This document shows, piece by piece, positions 44,373 through 53,315 of a DNA stretch of 64,000 nucleotides. The DNA comes from a bacterium (GTDB lineage: Bacteria; Zhuqueibacterota; Zhuqueibacteria; Oleimicrobiales; Geothermoviventaceae). Made by a program: the position numbers and the translations under genes. Position 1 is the first letter of the stretch; each line of letters begins with the position of its first letter. The notes beneath the pieces are model-generated. The model was not told the origin of the DNA. It searched no databases and saw only the letters and a list, made by a program, of their open reading frames with translations. The stretch is from assembly GCA_028275345.1 (NCBI GenBank), contig JAPWUV010000006.1, positions 124,001 to 188,000 on the forward strand, given 5' to 3'.

Positions 44373-45956
44373 TTGATCGCGTTTCCCATTGCCTACGCCG
44401 AGACCCATTTCGGCCCGAAAGTCATCCCGAACATCCTTCGCAAGGCCGAACCGGAGATCGTGCTGGATGTTCCCCACCGAGTCGAGCCGGGGCATCCGCT
44501 TCCGGTGTTACTGCTGGTGAAAGATGCCGACCGTTATCCGGTACGCCTGCTGGAGGTGCGGGTTCGCGCCCGCGTCACCGGTCATCCGCCCTTCCAGCGC
44601 GTGTACGATCTCGGCGGCGAAAGGGTGGATAGCCGATGGTACTGGAAAGTCTTGCCGGTGGAAATCCCCGAGGGACAAACGGGGCAGGCGTCCATTCTGC
44701 CGGAGGTCCGAGCTCGGGTGGGGCAGACGGAGCGGACCTACGCCGTGGACAATTACCGCAAGACTTCCCACGAGCCGTTCGAGGTCCAAATTGCGCGAGA
44801 CCCGCTACCCTATTCTCCCAACTGGCACGCAGGGGACATCCACACCCATAGCCATCTCACGTCCGATCAGGTGGAGTTCGGCGTCCCCTGGGAGCCGGCG
44901 GTGGAGCTGGCCCGCGCCCAGGGTCTCCGCTGGTTCGCCGTCACGGATCACAGCTACGATCTCGATGACGATCCGCACGACCCCCTCTCCAACCATGCTG
45001 GCCTGCCCAAATGGCGGCAATTGTGGGAGGAACTGGATTGCCTCCGACCCCGTCTTCACGATTTCGCCATCCTACCCGGGGAGGAACTGTCGGTAGGGAA
45101 CGCGCGACGCCGCAACGTGCATCTCCTGATCCTGGGCAGCCGGCGTTTCTTCCCGGGACATGGGGATAGCGCTGAGCGCTGGTTTCACACCCGTCCCTCA
45201 TGCCTTCTCCCCGAGATCCTGGAGCAGGTAGAACCCGAAGCGCTTGTGGCGGCGGCGCACCCCGGCGCGTCGGCTCCCATCCTGGAATGGCTCCTTCTCC
45301 GGAGGGGGAAATGGACGCTACGCGATCTTTCCCACCCGCGCCTCGATGGTCTCCAAGGCCTGAACGGGGCCTTCGATGCGTCCTTCGACCGCGCTTTGGC
45401 ATTATGGCGCGAGCTCCTGAGGCACGGCCTTCACCCCGCCCTCCTCGCGGGAAACGACGCCCACGGGAACTTCGGCCGCTTCCGACAGATCGGTCTGCCG
45501 TTCCTCAGCATGCGCGAACACGGGCGGCAGCTTTTCGGCAAGGTGAAAACTTTAGTCTACCTGCCTGGGCCGATTGCCGGCGACGGCCTGCTACAGCGAC
45601 TCAAACAACGCCAGGCGATCATCACAGATGGACCCTTCCTGGAGATCAGAGCCAAAGGCAGCGGCACGGAAGAGGGGTTAGTCGGAGAGGAGATGGCCGA
45701 GCGCCCCAAGGTCCTTTACTTACACGCTCGCTCCAGCCCCGAGTTTGGCTACCTCCGCGAAATACGGATCTGGGTAGGTACCGTGCCGGATGGGGAGACC
45801 CTGGGGCACACGGTGCGAACGAATCGCCCGTCCTACTCGCTCGAGGCTGAGATCCAGTTGCCCCCTCTTCGCGGACCCGGTTACCTCAGGGCCACCCTGT
45901 TCACTCGCGAACGAGGCGACCACTTCGCCCTGACGAACCCCATCTGGTTCCCGTGA
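44373..45956 (+). CDS. CehA/McbA-type PHP-domain metallohydrolase
   Basis: A 527-residue protein with an N-terminal beta-rich region (about 1-145) and a PHP-type hydrolase domain (about 148-370): WHAGDIHTHSHLTSDQ supplies the first metal-binding His cluster, RWFAVTDHSYD the second, LPGEELS the acidic ligand and LLAGNDAHGNFG the C-terminal Asp-His. A C-terminal beta domain closes the protein. CehA/McbA relatives hydrolyse esters, carbamates and phosphoesters; the natural substrate is not deducible. TTG at 44373 follows GAGGAG, 5 bases away. No export signal is obvious. It is 187 bases after the previous gene, so a separate promoter is possible. Confidence 0.87.
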   Translation: MIAFPIAYAETHFGPKVIPNILRKAEPEIVLDVPHRVEPGHPLPVLLLVKDADRYPVRLLEVRVRARVTGHPPFQRVYDLGGERVDSRWYWKVLPVEIPEGQTGQASILPEVRARVGQTERTYAVDNYRKTSHEPFEVQIARDPLPYSPNWHAGDIHTHSHLTSDQVEFGVPWEPAVELARAQGLRWFAVTDHSYDLDDDPHDPLSNHAGLPKWRQLWEELDCLRPRLHDFAILPGEELSVGNARRRNVHLLILGSRRFFPGHGDSAERWFHTRPSCLLPEILEQVEPEALVAAAHPGASAPILEWLLLRRGKWTLRDLSHPRLDGLQGLNGAFDASFDRALALWRELLRHGLHPALLAGNDAHGNFGRFRQIGLPFLSMREHGRQLFGKVKTLVYLPGPIAGDGLLQRLKQRQAIITDGPFLEIRAKGSGTEEGLVGEEMAERPKVLYLHARSSPEFGYLREIRIWVGTVPDGETLGHTVRTNRPSYSLEAEIQLPPLRGPGYLRATLFTRERGDHFALTNPIWFP

Positions 45957-46002
45957 AGCGCAGATGCGTCCGCCCACAAGGGCAATTGCCGGAACGCCGG
46001 TC

Positions 46003-46539
46003 TCAGAAGAGCCGGATCTTCTTGATGATCCGCTTCAGGGAACGGCCGAACCGCTTGGGACGGATCTCGACATGGCGCTCCTCCCCCTCTCCTTGGCTTT
46101 CCGTTTCGACCCCGTCCACGTCCTTGAGGGCCGTGTGCACGAGGTAACGTTCGTAGCTCCCCATGGGGGGTAGGCTGACGGGCTGCCCTGTGCGCAACAC
46201 CTCTTCCGCCTTCTCGCGCGCCAGCTTCTGGATATTTCCCACCGGGATGATGTGAAGCCTGTAGTTGTCGCCCTCGCGTACCGTGCGCGTTTCCACCCCC
46301 TCCACACGCTCGAAGAACCGATGGATACGCTTCCGCTCGAAGGAATCCAGCCCCTCCAGCACAACCCGGTCGATCGAATCACGTAAGCGACGCTGCACAT
46401 CGATCAGGATGCGATCGATCTTGGGGATCCGCGCCTCTTCCCCGCGCCCTCGCCTGGGAGCCTGGCGTCCGGGGCGCCGCTGCCCCTGCCGGCCTCCTGT
46501 CCTGCCTCCGCCGGGACGATGCTCCTTCTCTGTTACCAT
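46003..46539 (-). CDS. R3H-domain nucleic-acid-binding protein
   Basis: A 178-residue basic protein. The N-terminal 35 residues are a Gly/Arg/Gln-rich tail. The R3H domain is in the middle (about 70-140): ERKRIHRFFERVEGVETRTV, then a KLAREKAEEVLRTG helix. MGSYERYLVHTALKDVDGVETES matches the R-x3-H/LVH pattern seen in Jag/KhpB relatives, though no KH domain is present here. It would bind single-stranded RNA or DNA. It is the last gene of the ubiA-mpl operon, 27 bases after mpl. I use the ATG at 46539; a GTG three codons earlier is possible. Confidence 0.85.
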   Translation of the reverse strand: MVTEKEHRPGGGRTGGRQGQRRPGRQAPRRGRGEEARIPKIDRILIDVQRRLRDSIDRVVLEGLDSFERKRIHRFFERVEGVETRTVREGDNYRLHIIPVGNIQKLAREKAEEVLRTGQPVSLPPMGSYERYLVHTALKDVDGVETESQGEGEERHVEIRPKRFGRSLKRIIKKIRLF

Positions 46540-46566
46540 GGCAAACACCCGCCTTTCGTACCCGCT

Positions 46567-48009
46567 CTATGTCCTCTGCGATCTCATTCGAAGTGCATGC
46601 AATAGCTTTTCATGGATCCCACCGAAGGAACCGTTGCTCAGTGTGATCACGACGTCGCCGCGATCCAATAGCTCCAACGTCCTTCGAGCCACATCGTCGA
46701 TGCTGCCCTCCGCCCAGGCCTGGATTGCCCGACTCCGGAGATCAGCGGCCAGACGCGCCGTGTCCAGCACGGGGTCACCCCCCGTTTTGTCCGGACGATG
46801 CACGGGGGCGATGATGACAACGTCCGCCGCGTCAAATGCCCGCGCGTACTCCTGCTGGAAGATGGCCCGGCGGCTAGTTGCGGTGCGCGGCTCGAAGAGA
46901 GCCACAATGCGCCGGCCCGGAAACCGGAGTCTCACCGCCTTGAGCGTCTCCCTCACCTCGGTGGGATGATGGGCGAAATCGTCCAATAGCAGAACCCCGT
47001 CCACCTCGCCGTACACCTCCAACCGACGCCTCACTCCGGCGAAGCTGGCCAACCCAGCTGCGATCTCCTCCGCCGTCAGGCCAAGCCAGTGGCACACGGC
47101 AGTGGCCGCCAAGGCATTGCGTACATTGTGCTCCCCGTACAGGGGCACGTGGAATCTGCCGACGTGGCTCCCGCGAAACCAGGCGTCGAAGCTTGTGCCT
47201 CGCTCGTCCACCGCAATCCCCGTTGCCCACCAGTCCGCCTGCCCTTCCTCCCCGAACGACACGACGGGGCAGTGGGCACGCTCGAACAAGTCACGCACAT
47301 TCCGGTCTCCGGCCCAGCCGATGAGCACGCCTTTCCGCGGCACCAGGTTGACCAGCCGTCGGAAGTTGGTCAGGATGTCATCCAGGCTGCGGTAGATGTC
47401 CGCGTGGTCGAACTCGATCGTGTTCACCACGAGCACTCGGGGCAAGTAATGGAGGAACTTCGGGCCTTTGTCGAAAAAGGCCGTATCGTACTCGTCCCCC
47501 TCGACCACGATGTGCTGCCCTGTGCCTACGTGATAGCCCCGTCCCCAGTTGTTCGCGATCCCGCCGAGGAACAAGCTGGGGTCGCGGCCGCTCCGCGTGA
47601 GGATCCACGCGGTGAGGGCCGTTGTCGTGGTCTTGCCGTGCGTCCCCGTGACCACAATGCTCGTGCGCCCGCGGATGAAGAACTCCCGCAGCACCTCCGG
47701 CAAGGAGGCGTACCGGATCCCCTCGTCGAGGATATACTCCACCTCGGGGTTTCCGCGGGAGAGCGCGTTTCCGATCACAGCGAGGTCCGGCGGCGGTTGA
47801 AGATGGCCGGGATCAAAGCCCACATGGACAGGGATCCTTTGTTCCTGGAGAAAGCGGTCCATGGGCGGATAGACGTGCTCGTCGGAACCGGAAACCTCAA
47901 ATCCCCGCTCCTTGAGCATCGCCGCCAGCGTGCCCATTGCGGATCCCGCGATTCCCGCCAGGTAAATGCGCCGCAAGGCGGGCGTTTCGAGCAGATCCAG
48001 ACGGATCAC
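46567..48009 (-). CDS. mpl: UDP-MurNAc:L-Ala-gamma-D-Glu-meso-DAP ligase
   Basis: Mur-ligase family enzyme that re-attaches recycled tripeptide to UDP-N-acetylmuramate, saving peptidoglycan parts. It has 480 residues. It shows the N-terminal IYLAGIAGSAMGTLAAMLKERG typical of Mpl/MurC, the ATP-binding VVTGTHGKTTTTAL (about 120-133) and the Mpl-specific EGDEYDTAFFDKGPKFLHY. NTIEFDHADIY follows, then the LLDDFAHHPTEVRETL C-terminal domain. It implies meso-DAP-type peptidoglycan with recycling. The GTG start forms a GTGA overlap with the thioredoxin-like gene. Confidence 0.95.
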   Translation of the reverse strand: MIRLDLLETPALRRIYLAGIAGSAMGTLAAMLKERGFEVSGSDEHVYPPMDRFLQEQRIPVHVGFDPGHLQPPPDLAVIGNALSRGNPEVEYILDEGIRYASLPEVLREFFIRGRTSIVVTGTHGKTTTTALTAWILTRSGRDPSLFLGGIANNWGRGYHVGTGQHIVVEGDEYDTAFFDKGPKFLHYLPRVLVVNTIEFDHADIYRSLDDILTNFRRLVNLVPRKGVLIGWAGDRNVRDLFERAHCPVVSFGEEGQADWWATGIAVDERGTSFDAWFRGSHVGRFHVPLYGEHNVRNALAATAVCHWLGLTAEEIAAGLASFAGVRRRLEVYGEVDGVLLLDDFAHHPTEVRETLKAVRLRFPGRRIVALFEPRTATSRRAIFQQEYARAFDAADVVIIAPVHRPDKTGGDPVLDTARLAADLRSRAIQAWAEGSIDDVARRTLELLDRGDVVITLSNGSFGGIHEKLLHALRMRSQRT

Positions 48010-48548
48010 CTTCCCCTCCCGGCAAGGCCAGCTGAGATGAGGATTCCCGCCAGATCCGCCTCGATGCTGGCGGTGGCGCGTTCCACAATCCTGCCCACCT
48101 CCGTAGCTCCCTTGCGGACGAGGAAGGTAGGGACAGCCTGGATATCGTATTGGGCAGCGGCGTCGTCTGCCTCGCGGAAATTCCGCGGCACACCGAAGTA
48201 CCTCACACTGAGGTTCCGATTGCCTGCCACATCCAAGGCCTTCATGAAGTGGGGGACCTCGCGCTCGCTATCTCCACACCACGTCCCCAGGAAGACCAAG
48301 ATTTCCACCGGATCTTGCACCTCGCGCAGGACCCGGACGGCGGCGCTGTCCGGCTGGTATTCCCGGTAGCCTCGCTCCCATTCGGGCAATCGACGGAACA
48401 ACTCCTCCGCATCCAATCCCCCCAAAACGACGGGACGATGATCCCGCGCCTGACGGGCACACCCCAGCGCGAGGACAACCCAGCATAGCCATGCTCCGAT
48501 CCTGACCCAATCCGCTTTCCGCCCTTTCCCCATCGCCTCCTGCCTCAT
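48006..48548 (-). CDS. Thioredoxin-fold lipoprotein with CxxS active site
   Basis: A 180-residue protein. The lipobox WVVLALGC near residue 30 marks it as a lipoprotein. The thioredoxin fold follows: ILVFLGTWCGDSEREVPHFM holds the active site as WCGDS, where the second Cys is replaced by Ser, and QAVPTFLVRKG carries the conserved cis-proline. A monothiol site suggests disulfide isomerase or adhesin-like binding, not oxidoreduction of the classic kind. It is translationally coupled to rodZ upstream and mpl downstream by 4-base overlaps. Confidence 0.9.
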   Translation of the reverse strand: MRQEAMGKGRKADWVRIGAWLCWVVLALGCARQARDHRPVVLGGLDAEELFRRLPEWERGYREYQPDSAAVRVLREVQDPVEILVFLGTWCGDSEREVPHFMKALDVAGNRNLSVRYFGVPRNFREADDAAAQYDIQAVPTFLVRKGATEVGRIVERATASIEADLAGILISAGLAGRGR

Positions 48549-49351
48549 GGTGTGAGACCAGCACCCTCAGGATTCCGCTGCGAGCCAGGCGCCCGCCTGC
48601 GCAATTCCCCTTTGGCATCGATCCATACTTCGAGGACTTCGCCCGGTTTCCCGAGCACCCCGAGGTCGCGATCGTTGAGGGCCACGGCCAACCCGCCGGC
48701 ATTTCCGCACTTCAGGTAGAACTGGCTCGCAGCCTCGATCGTGCGCTGGACACCGGGAGTGAAGAGAAACTCATACTGCAAGCTATCATCCGCGACAATT
48801 CTCACCCAGCAACTATCCGTGCTCCGGAGGACCAACTTCATCAGGCCTCGGGCGCGGGCTTCGGCTGTGGCCTGCGTGTCCGGCGGAGGCGAGACAAGCT
48901 CCTGTTGCTCCGCCACCCCTTTTTCCAGGGGGATCTCCTCCACGCGCGCGCTTTCGGCCCCGAGCCATCGGGCCCGGAACCGGAAATACCCGTAGGCTAC
49001 GCTGCCCACGAGGGCCAAGATTAGGCCCATGACGACGAAATCCCCGAGGTGACTGGGTTTGGCGCGTGTCCGCCGCCCAGAGCCAGGTGTCTCTTCCGAT
49101 GGTTCCGGCTGCCACGGGTGCAGGATGGCTTTCACCTGCTCCAGCAATGGCTCCGGGTCCAGCTCAAGCGCATTGCACAGCGTTCGGAGGAACCCGCGCA
49201 CGTAAGGCTCGGGCAAGAAATCGAACTTGTCTTCTTCCAGATAGCGAATGTATTGGGGTAGGATCCGGGTCTTGGCGTGCAGTTCCTCGCGGGTGAGCTT
49301 TTTCTGCTCTCGGGCCGCGCGGAGCACGCTGCCCACCGACGGTTCTATCAT
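48545..49351 (-). CDS. rodZ: RodZ-like protein: Cro-type helix-turn-helix, membrane helix and DUF4115 domain
   Basis: A 268-residue cell-shape protein. It has an N-terminal Xre/Cro-type helix-turn-helix (SVGSVLRAAREQKKLTREELHAKTRI, about 6-70), a proline-rich linker and one transmembrane segment near 105-122 (VVMGLILALVGSVAYGYF). The C-terminal periplasmic DUF4115 domain (LRSTDSCWVRIVADDSLQYEFLF) is typical of RodZ, which links MreB to the membrane. ATG forms an ATGA overlap with the maf stop. Confidence 0.92.
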   Translation of the reverse strand: MIEPSVGSVLRAAREQKKLTREELHAKTRILPQYIRYLEEDKFDFLPEPYVRGFLRTLCNALELDPEPLLEQVKAILHPWQPEPSEETPGSGRRTRAKPSHLGDFVVMGLILALVGSVAYGYFRFRARWLGAESARVEEIPLEKGVAEQQELVSPPPDTQATAEARARGLMKLVLRSTDSCWVRIVADDSLQYEFLFTPGVQRTIEAASQFYLKCGNAGGLAVALNDRDLGVLGKPGEVLEVWIDAKGELRRRAPGSQRNPEGAGLTP

Positions 49352-49983
49352 GGTTCACCCAAGAATTCCCGCATCCGCAAATACCAACGGGTGAGGGGGA
49401 ATCCCACCACGTTGTAGAAGCAACCCACTATCCGATCGGCAAACACTGCGCTCTGATCCTGGATCCCGTAGGCGCCGGCCTTGTCCATCGGGCTTCCGGT
49501 GCGGATGTAGGCCCAAATCTCCTCGTCCGTCAGCGGCCGGAAGTGAACCTCGGTCACCTCGTAGTCGGACATCCATCGTCCCGACGGCTTCTCGATGACG
49601 GTGAAGCCCGTGTACACCCGGTGCACCCTGCCACTCAGTTTGCGCAGCATGGCGAAGGCCTCGGCTTCATCGCGGGGCTTGCCCAGAATCTCTCCCTCCA
49701 GCACGACGATCGTATCGGCCCCGACGATGTAGCCCTCGGGGACCTGCGCCGCCACAGCCTCGGCCTTGCGCCGGGACAGGGTCAGCACGTGTTCGGCCGG
49801 CTCGGCCGGCGTGTGGTTCTCTTCCACGAGCCCGCTATTCCTCACCTCGAACTCGAGGCCGAGAAGCCGGAGGAGCTGTTCCCGCCGCGGAGAACCAGAA
49901 GCCAAGACCAACCGTTTGCCGCGCAGATCCAACACCTCAGATGCTCCGTTCCTTCCGTCCAGATCCTCTGCCGGTAAGCTCAA
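49348..49983 (-). CDS. maf: Maf-family nucleotide pyrophosphatase
   Basis: A 211-residue enzyme of the Maf/HAM1 fold that hydrolyses non-canonical nucleoside triphosphates to monophosphates (family knowledge). Characteristic blocks: [18 protein letters not shown] (about 30-47), [19 protein letters not shown] and [12 protein letters not shown]. The C-terminal [19 protein letters not shown] and NVVGFPL close it. The first ~20 residues form a short extension; a TTG at 49983 overlaps the dtd stop by 4 bases, supporting the long form. Confidence 0.94.
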   Translation of the reverse strand: MSLPAEDLDGRNGASEVLDLRGKRLVLASGSPRREQLLRLLGLEFEVRNSGLVEENHTPAEPAEHVLTLSRRKAEAVAAQVPEGYIVGADTIVVLEGEILGKPRDEAEAFAMLRKLSGRVHRVYTGFTVIEKPSGRWMSDYEVTEVHFRPLTDEEIWAYIRTGSPMDKAGAYGIQDQSAVFADRIVGCFYNVVGFPLTRWYLRMREFLGEP

Positions 49984-50426
49984 TGCTCCGGGCTATCCAG
50001 AATGATGGTGACAGGGCCCTGATTGTGGATCTCCACTTCCATCACTGCGCCGAACACGCCCTCCTCCACCCGCAAGGGGCTTTCGCGGAGGCGCTGGACA
50101 AAGCGCTCAAAGAGCGGCCGCGAAACCTCCGGGGGCGCTGCCAAGCTGAAACTCGGTCTTCTGCCCCGGCGGGCATCGGCATACACGGTGAACTGGGAAA
50201 CCACCAGGACCTCCGCCCCCACCTCCAGCGCCGACAGGTTCATCTTCCCCTGCGGATCCTCGAAGATCCGCAGGTGGAGCAGCTTTTCCGCCAGATAGTC
50301 CGCATCTTCCTCCGTATCTCCGACCCTCACCCCGACCAGAGCAACCAATCCCTGCCCGATCTCCCCCACGACCCGGCCATTCGCACTAACTCTCGCCCGA
50401 CTGACACGCTGAACGACCGCTCTCAT
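49980..50426 (-). CDS. dtd: D-aminoacyl-tRNA deacylase
   Basis: A 148-residue DTD-family enzyme that removes D-amino acids (and achiral Gly) from tRNA. It opens with the standard [13 protein letters not shown], has [15 protein letters not shown] and ends in [15 protein letters not shown], with the Gly/Pro active-site motif. The length matches the family. ATG at 50426 overlaps the ubiA stop by 4 bases; the longer open frame upstream is only the ubiA gene read in another frame. Confidence 0.96.
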   Translation of the reverse strand: MRAVVQRVSRARVSANGRVVGEIGQGLVALVGVRVGDTEEDADYLAEKLLHLRIFEDPQGKMNLSALEVGAEVLVVSQFTVYADARRGRRPSFSLAAPPEVSRPLFERFVQRLRESPLRVEEGVFGAVMEVEIHNQGPVTIILDSPEH

Positions 50427-51271
50427 CCCTGCCGTCCCAGATAGATGGCCAGGAGGCCCACCAACATGTCCGCCTTCAGCAAGTTGCTCATAAACGCCAG
50501 CCTCTTCGGCCGGACATCCCTCCAAAAAGCGATGATGCAATAGAGGAGCACCGTGTCCACGCCGAAAAGCACGATCCAGAAGTAGCGCTGGCTGTAGATG
50601 CCGTAGAGGTAGGGGAGAGACGTCGCCACGATGAGCAGGGCGAAAACCAGGGTCACACCCCACTGCGCCGCACGCACGCCGAAGAGCACCGGTAGGGTCC
50701 TGGCCCTCACGTGGCTGTCCCCTCGGAGATCCTCCACATCCTTCACGATTTCTCGGCCCAAATGGAACAAGAAGGCGAAGCCCGCTGGAATCAGCGCTGC
50801 CCGAATGCGGCCAACGGCCATACCTCCGTAGACGAAGGCCGCCGCGGTCACGGTGCTCACGGTGAGGTTGCCCCACAGCACCGTGCGTTTCAGCCAAAAA
50901 CTGTAAGCTACGAGCAAAAGCGACGCCCCTACCGCCAGCAGGATTGCCTCGAGCCCAATCCCCACAGCCAAGCCCACCCCGCTTGCGAAGAGCGCCATCG
51001 CGAAGTACAAAGCCTGTTCACGTGAGACTCGCCCCGACGGAATCGGACGCCGAGGCTTGTTGATGCGGTCGATCTCCACGTCGCAATAGTCGTTGATGGC
51101 ATTCCCGGCGGATCCCACCAGAGTTCCGGAGAACGCCGCCAACAGGACCTTGCTCCCTGGCTCCAGTGTACCCGTCACGAGAGCGCCCATCCCAATGGAC
51201 AGGAAGCTGATCAGGGCATTGACCGGTCGCGTCAGGGCGATGAGACCGGAAAGCGTGCGGCGCCAGGCCAC
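50423..51271 (-). CDS. UbiA-family prenyltransferase
   Basis: A 282-residue integral membrane enzyme that transfers a prenyl group to an aromatic or glycerol-type acceptor. [20 protein letters not shown] (about 47-66) carries the first Asp-rich NxxxD motif, and [11 protein letters not shown] (about 180-190) the second. About eight hydrophobic helices are present. The closest named families are geranylgeranylglycerol-phosphate geranylgeranyltransferase-like and 4-hydroxybenzoate polyprenyltransferase; I cannot choose. The GTG at 51271 has GAGG at a good distance; a TTG at 51283 is the alternative. It leads the seven-gene operon to 46003. Confidence 0.9.
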   Translation of the reverse strand: MAWRRTLSGLIALTRPVNALISFLSIGMGALVTGTLEPGSKVLLAAFSGTLVGSAGNAINDYCDVEIDRINKPRRPIPSGRVSREQALYFAMALFASGVGLAVGIGLEAILLAVGASLLLVAYSFWLKRTVLWGNLTVSTVTAAAFVYGGMAVGRIRAALIPAGFAFLFHLGREIVKDVEDLRGDSHVRARTLPVLFGVRAAQWGVTLVFALLIVATSLPYLYGIYSQRYFWIVLFGVDTVLLYCIIAFWRDVRPKRLAFMSNLLKADMLVGLLAIYLGRQG

Positions 51272-51300
51272 GGCAATCCTCAAGCGCTTGTTCGGGCATC

Positions 51301-51328
51301 AAAAAAGCTGCCTCGCCAGCGCGGCAGC
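51301..51328 (-). terminator. Intrinsic terminator in the leader of the ubiA operon
   Basis: Minus strand GCTGCC-(10)-GGCAGC hairpin (51307-51328) directly followed by TTTTTT (51301-51306). It lies downstream of the BamA/TamA-like gene, yet also downstream of a promoter-like pair at 51342-51370 that would serve ubiA. It can therefore end the previous transcript or act as an attenuator for ubiA. Confidence 0.75.
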
Positions 51329-51341
51329 CCCTCTTCCTCCT

Positions 51342-51370
51342 AATCTAACGGCTACCCCCGGAAAATGCAA
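51342..51370 (-). promoter_or_regulatory. Promoter-like pair before the ubiA operon
   Basis: Minus strand TTGCAT (51365-51370), 17 bases, TAGATT (51342-51347). Start near 51335, so the hairpin at 51307-51328 would be in the leader. Confidence 0.4.
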
Positions 51371-51404
51371 GGCTAATCCCGGCCGCAGCCTTACACCTTA
51401 CAGA

Positions 51405-53099
51405 TCAAAAAACCGTGATTAGCCGGACGTGCACCTTCGCCTCCGAGATGTTTTCCCCCGTTCCAAGCCCGAGCTCTATGCCGAACTGGCCCAGTCCGGA
51501 GACCGGTGGCAACCTCACACCCATTCCGTACCCGGTCCGCCAAAGGGGGCTTCCCACGGGCCGACGCCCCACGTACCCGACATCCACAAAGGCGAACGCC
51601 CATGAACGCTCGCCCAGGATGTAGCGGTATTCCAGATTCGACCATAGGACATCCGCGCCCACGAACTGATCCTCCCAGTATCCGCGCAGGGAGGAAGCAC
51701 CGCCCAGTCGGAAAAGCTCGGAAACCGGGATCTCCGACTTCGCCGAACGCAGGGAGCGCAGGTGCAATTGGACGGCCGTCACCTGGGACTCGGCCAAGGG
51801 CACGTAGGTCTCCACATCCATGCTCACCTCGCGGTCGTTGCTGGGAGAAAGACCTTCGTAGGTCCGTTGGAGGAGGCGAATGCCGGTGCGGTAGACGAAC
51901 CCCTTCCGCGGGGTTTGCGGGTCGTCCCGCTGATCCACAAGAAGTCCAGCACCCAAGGTCCAGCTTCGGCTCCGAGATGCCGCCGTCTGACCTCGGGGGG
52001 AAAACACGGTTTCCCTGCCCAGTTCCGCCGCAACCTGCCAAGGCTGGCTACCACTGAATACCAGCCGCATCCCAAAGCCCCGCAGCACGTACGTGGAGTC
52101 CTGTACACGCTGTCTCACTTCCACTTGCGCGCCAACGGGCGTCGGTCCCAGGAAGGGCTCGGTGTACGAAAAACTCGCCTCCTGACTCCAGCGATCCTTC
52201 CGATCCCAATGAACTCCCAGCATGCGTCCGGTGCCGAAGAGATTCCCCAGACGCAGGTCGAGAAGGCCCACCACATATCCCCCGGGGCCCGACCTCTCCG
52301 GCATGTACCCCGCAACACCTTCGAACTGGTTCACGCTCCTCTCTTTGAGCCAGACACGGAGATGCCCCCTCTTTTCCCCGTCCAAGGCAAGCTGCCACTT
52401 GTCGACCCCTTGCACGTACGGCAGCCGGCGGAGGTTCTGCAGCCCCCGCTCCACATCCCGTAGGCGAAAGGGATCACCCGTCCGCACGCCGAAGTATCGG
52501 GCCAGAGTCGAGGGTCGGGTCTGACGCACGTCGGGAAAGCTCACCGAAGCCAAGATGACCTGTGGCCCCTCGTCGAGACGGACCCGCAGCCGGAGCGCCT
52601 GTCCTTCAAGCCGCAGCGAATCCAGACACACGAGGTAGTACGGATGTCCCGAGTTCAAAAGCCTCTCCTCGAGCCGCCTCAGGTTCTCAGCTACCCGCCG
52701 CAAGTTCAACCCGCCAGCGTCGTTGAGGCTGCGCAGCTCCTTCGGGATCCGAAGAGAGTCGGCGAATTCCAGCTCCACCCGGAGGCTTCCCGGACCCGGA
52801 CCGGGGGCGTAGTAGAGGTGTACGGCCAAACGGCCTTCCTTTTCTCCAAGCACAGCGGAATCGAGAGAGGCCAGGGGATAGCCCTGTGCGGCCAGCCGTC
52901 TCAGATCCGCGATCACGGTTTCTTCGATCCAAGGCAATAGCTCCACAGTGTCGGGGATGGCAACTGATTCCTCCAAACCCCTCCCTTCCGGCAGGCCATG
53001 ACGGAAGAGGATAACCCGGCCCGGAGATCCCGCCAGACCTGCTTGGACGATGCCCCAAAGGGTCAAGGCAAGGGCAGCGAATTGAGCCGCGCGCCTCAC
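51405..53099 (-). CDS. BamA/TamA-like Omp85-family outer-membrane protein
   Basis: A 564-residue protein. GTG at 53099 follows GGGAAG and gives a signal peptide (RRAAQFAALALTLWGIVQAGLAG). The first 240 residues contain about two POTRA-type domains (LRVELEFADSLRIPKEL; VILASVSFPDVRQTRPSTL, which ends GVRTGDPFRLRDVERGLQNL). A 16-strand-type surface-antigen barrel follows, with LGAGLLVDQRDDPQTPRKGFVYR and FRLGGASSLRGYWEDQFVG, and a final aromatic residue (RLITVF). Omp85 proteins fold or secrete outer-membrane proteins. Only two POTRAs makes it closer to TamA or a dedicated secretion partner than to canonical BamA; the large GKGxY protein just upstream could be its client. Confidence 0.9.
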   Translation of the reverse strand: MRRAAQFAALALTLWGIVQAGLAGSPGRVILFRHGLPEGRGLEESVAIPDTVELLPWIEETVIADLRRLAAQGYPLASLDSAVLGEKEGRLAVHLYYAPGPGPGSLRVELEFADSLRIPKELRSLNDAGGLNLRRVAENLRRLEERLLNSGHPYYLVCLDSLRLEGQALRLRVRLDEGPQVILASVSFPDVRQTRPSTLARYFGVRTGDPFRLRDVERGLQNLRRLPYVQGVDKWQLALDGEKRGHLRVWLKERSVNQFEGVAGYMPERSGPGGYVVGLLDLRLGNLFGTGRMLGVHWDRKDRWSQEASFSYTEPFLGPTPVGAQVEVRQRVQDSTYVLRGFGMRLVFSGSQPWQVAAELGRETVFSPRGQTAASRSRSWTLGAGLLVDQRDDPQTPRKGFVYRTGIRLLQRTYEGLSPSNDREVSMDVETYVPLAESQVTAVQLHLRSLRSAKSEIPVSELFRLGGASSLRGYWEDQFVGADVLWSNLEYRYILGERSWAFAFVDVGYVGRRPVGSPLWRTGYGMGVRLPPVSGLGQFGIELGLGTGENISEAKVHVRLITVF

Positions 53100-53315
53100 C
53101 TTCCCATCTCTGCAATGGCCTGCACAAGCCACGCTACATCTCTCCTTCCAGGCAGGGATCGCCCACGGCGACACGGGCGCCGCTGGGCTTTCTCCGGAGC
53201 ATCGACGCGGGCGACTCGCCGGACGGGCGCGGGCCCCTCGCACCCTGCGGGCGTAGGGTGACGGTAAGTCCGGCGAGCTCCATCCGTCTCGCCAATCCGG
53301 CACCTCCATCCACCA

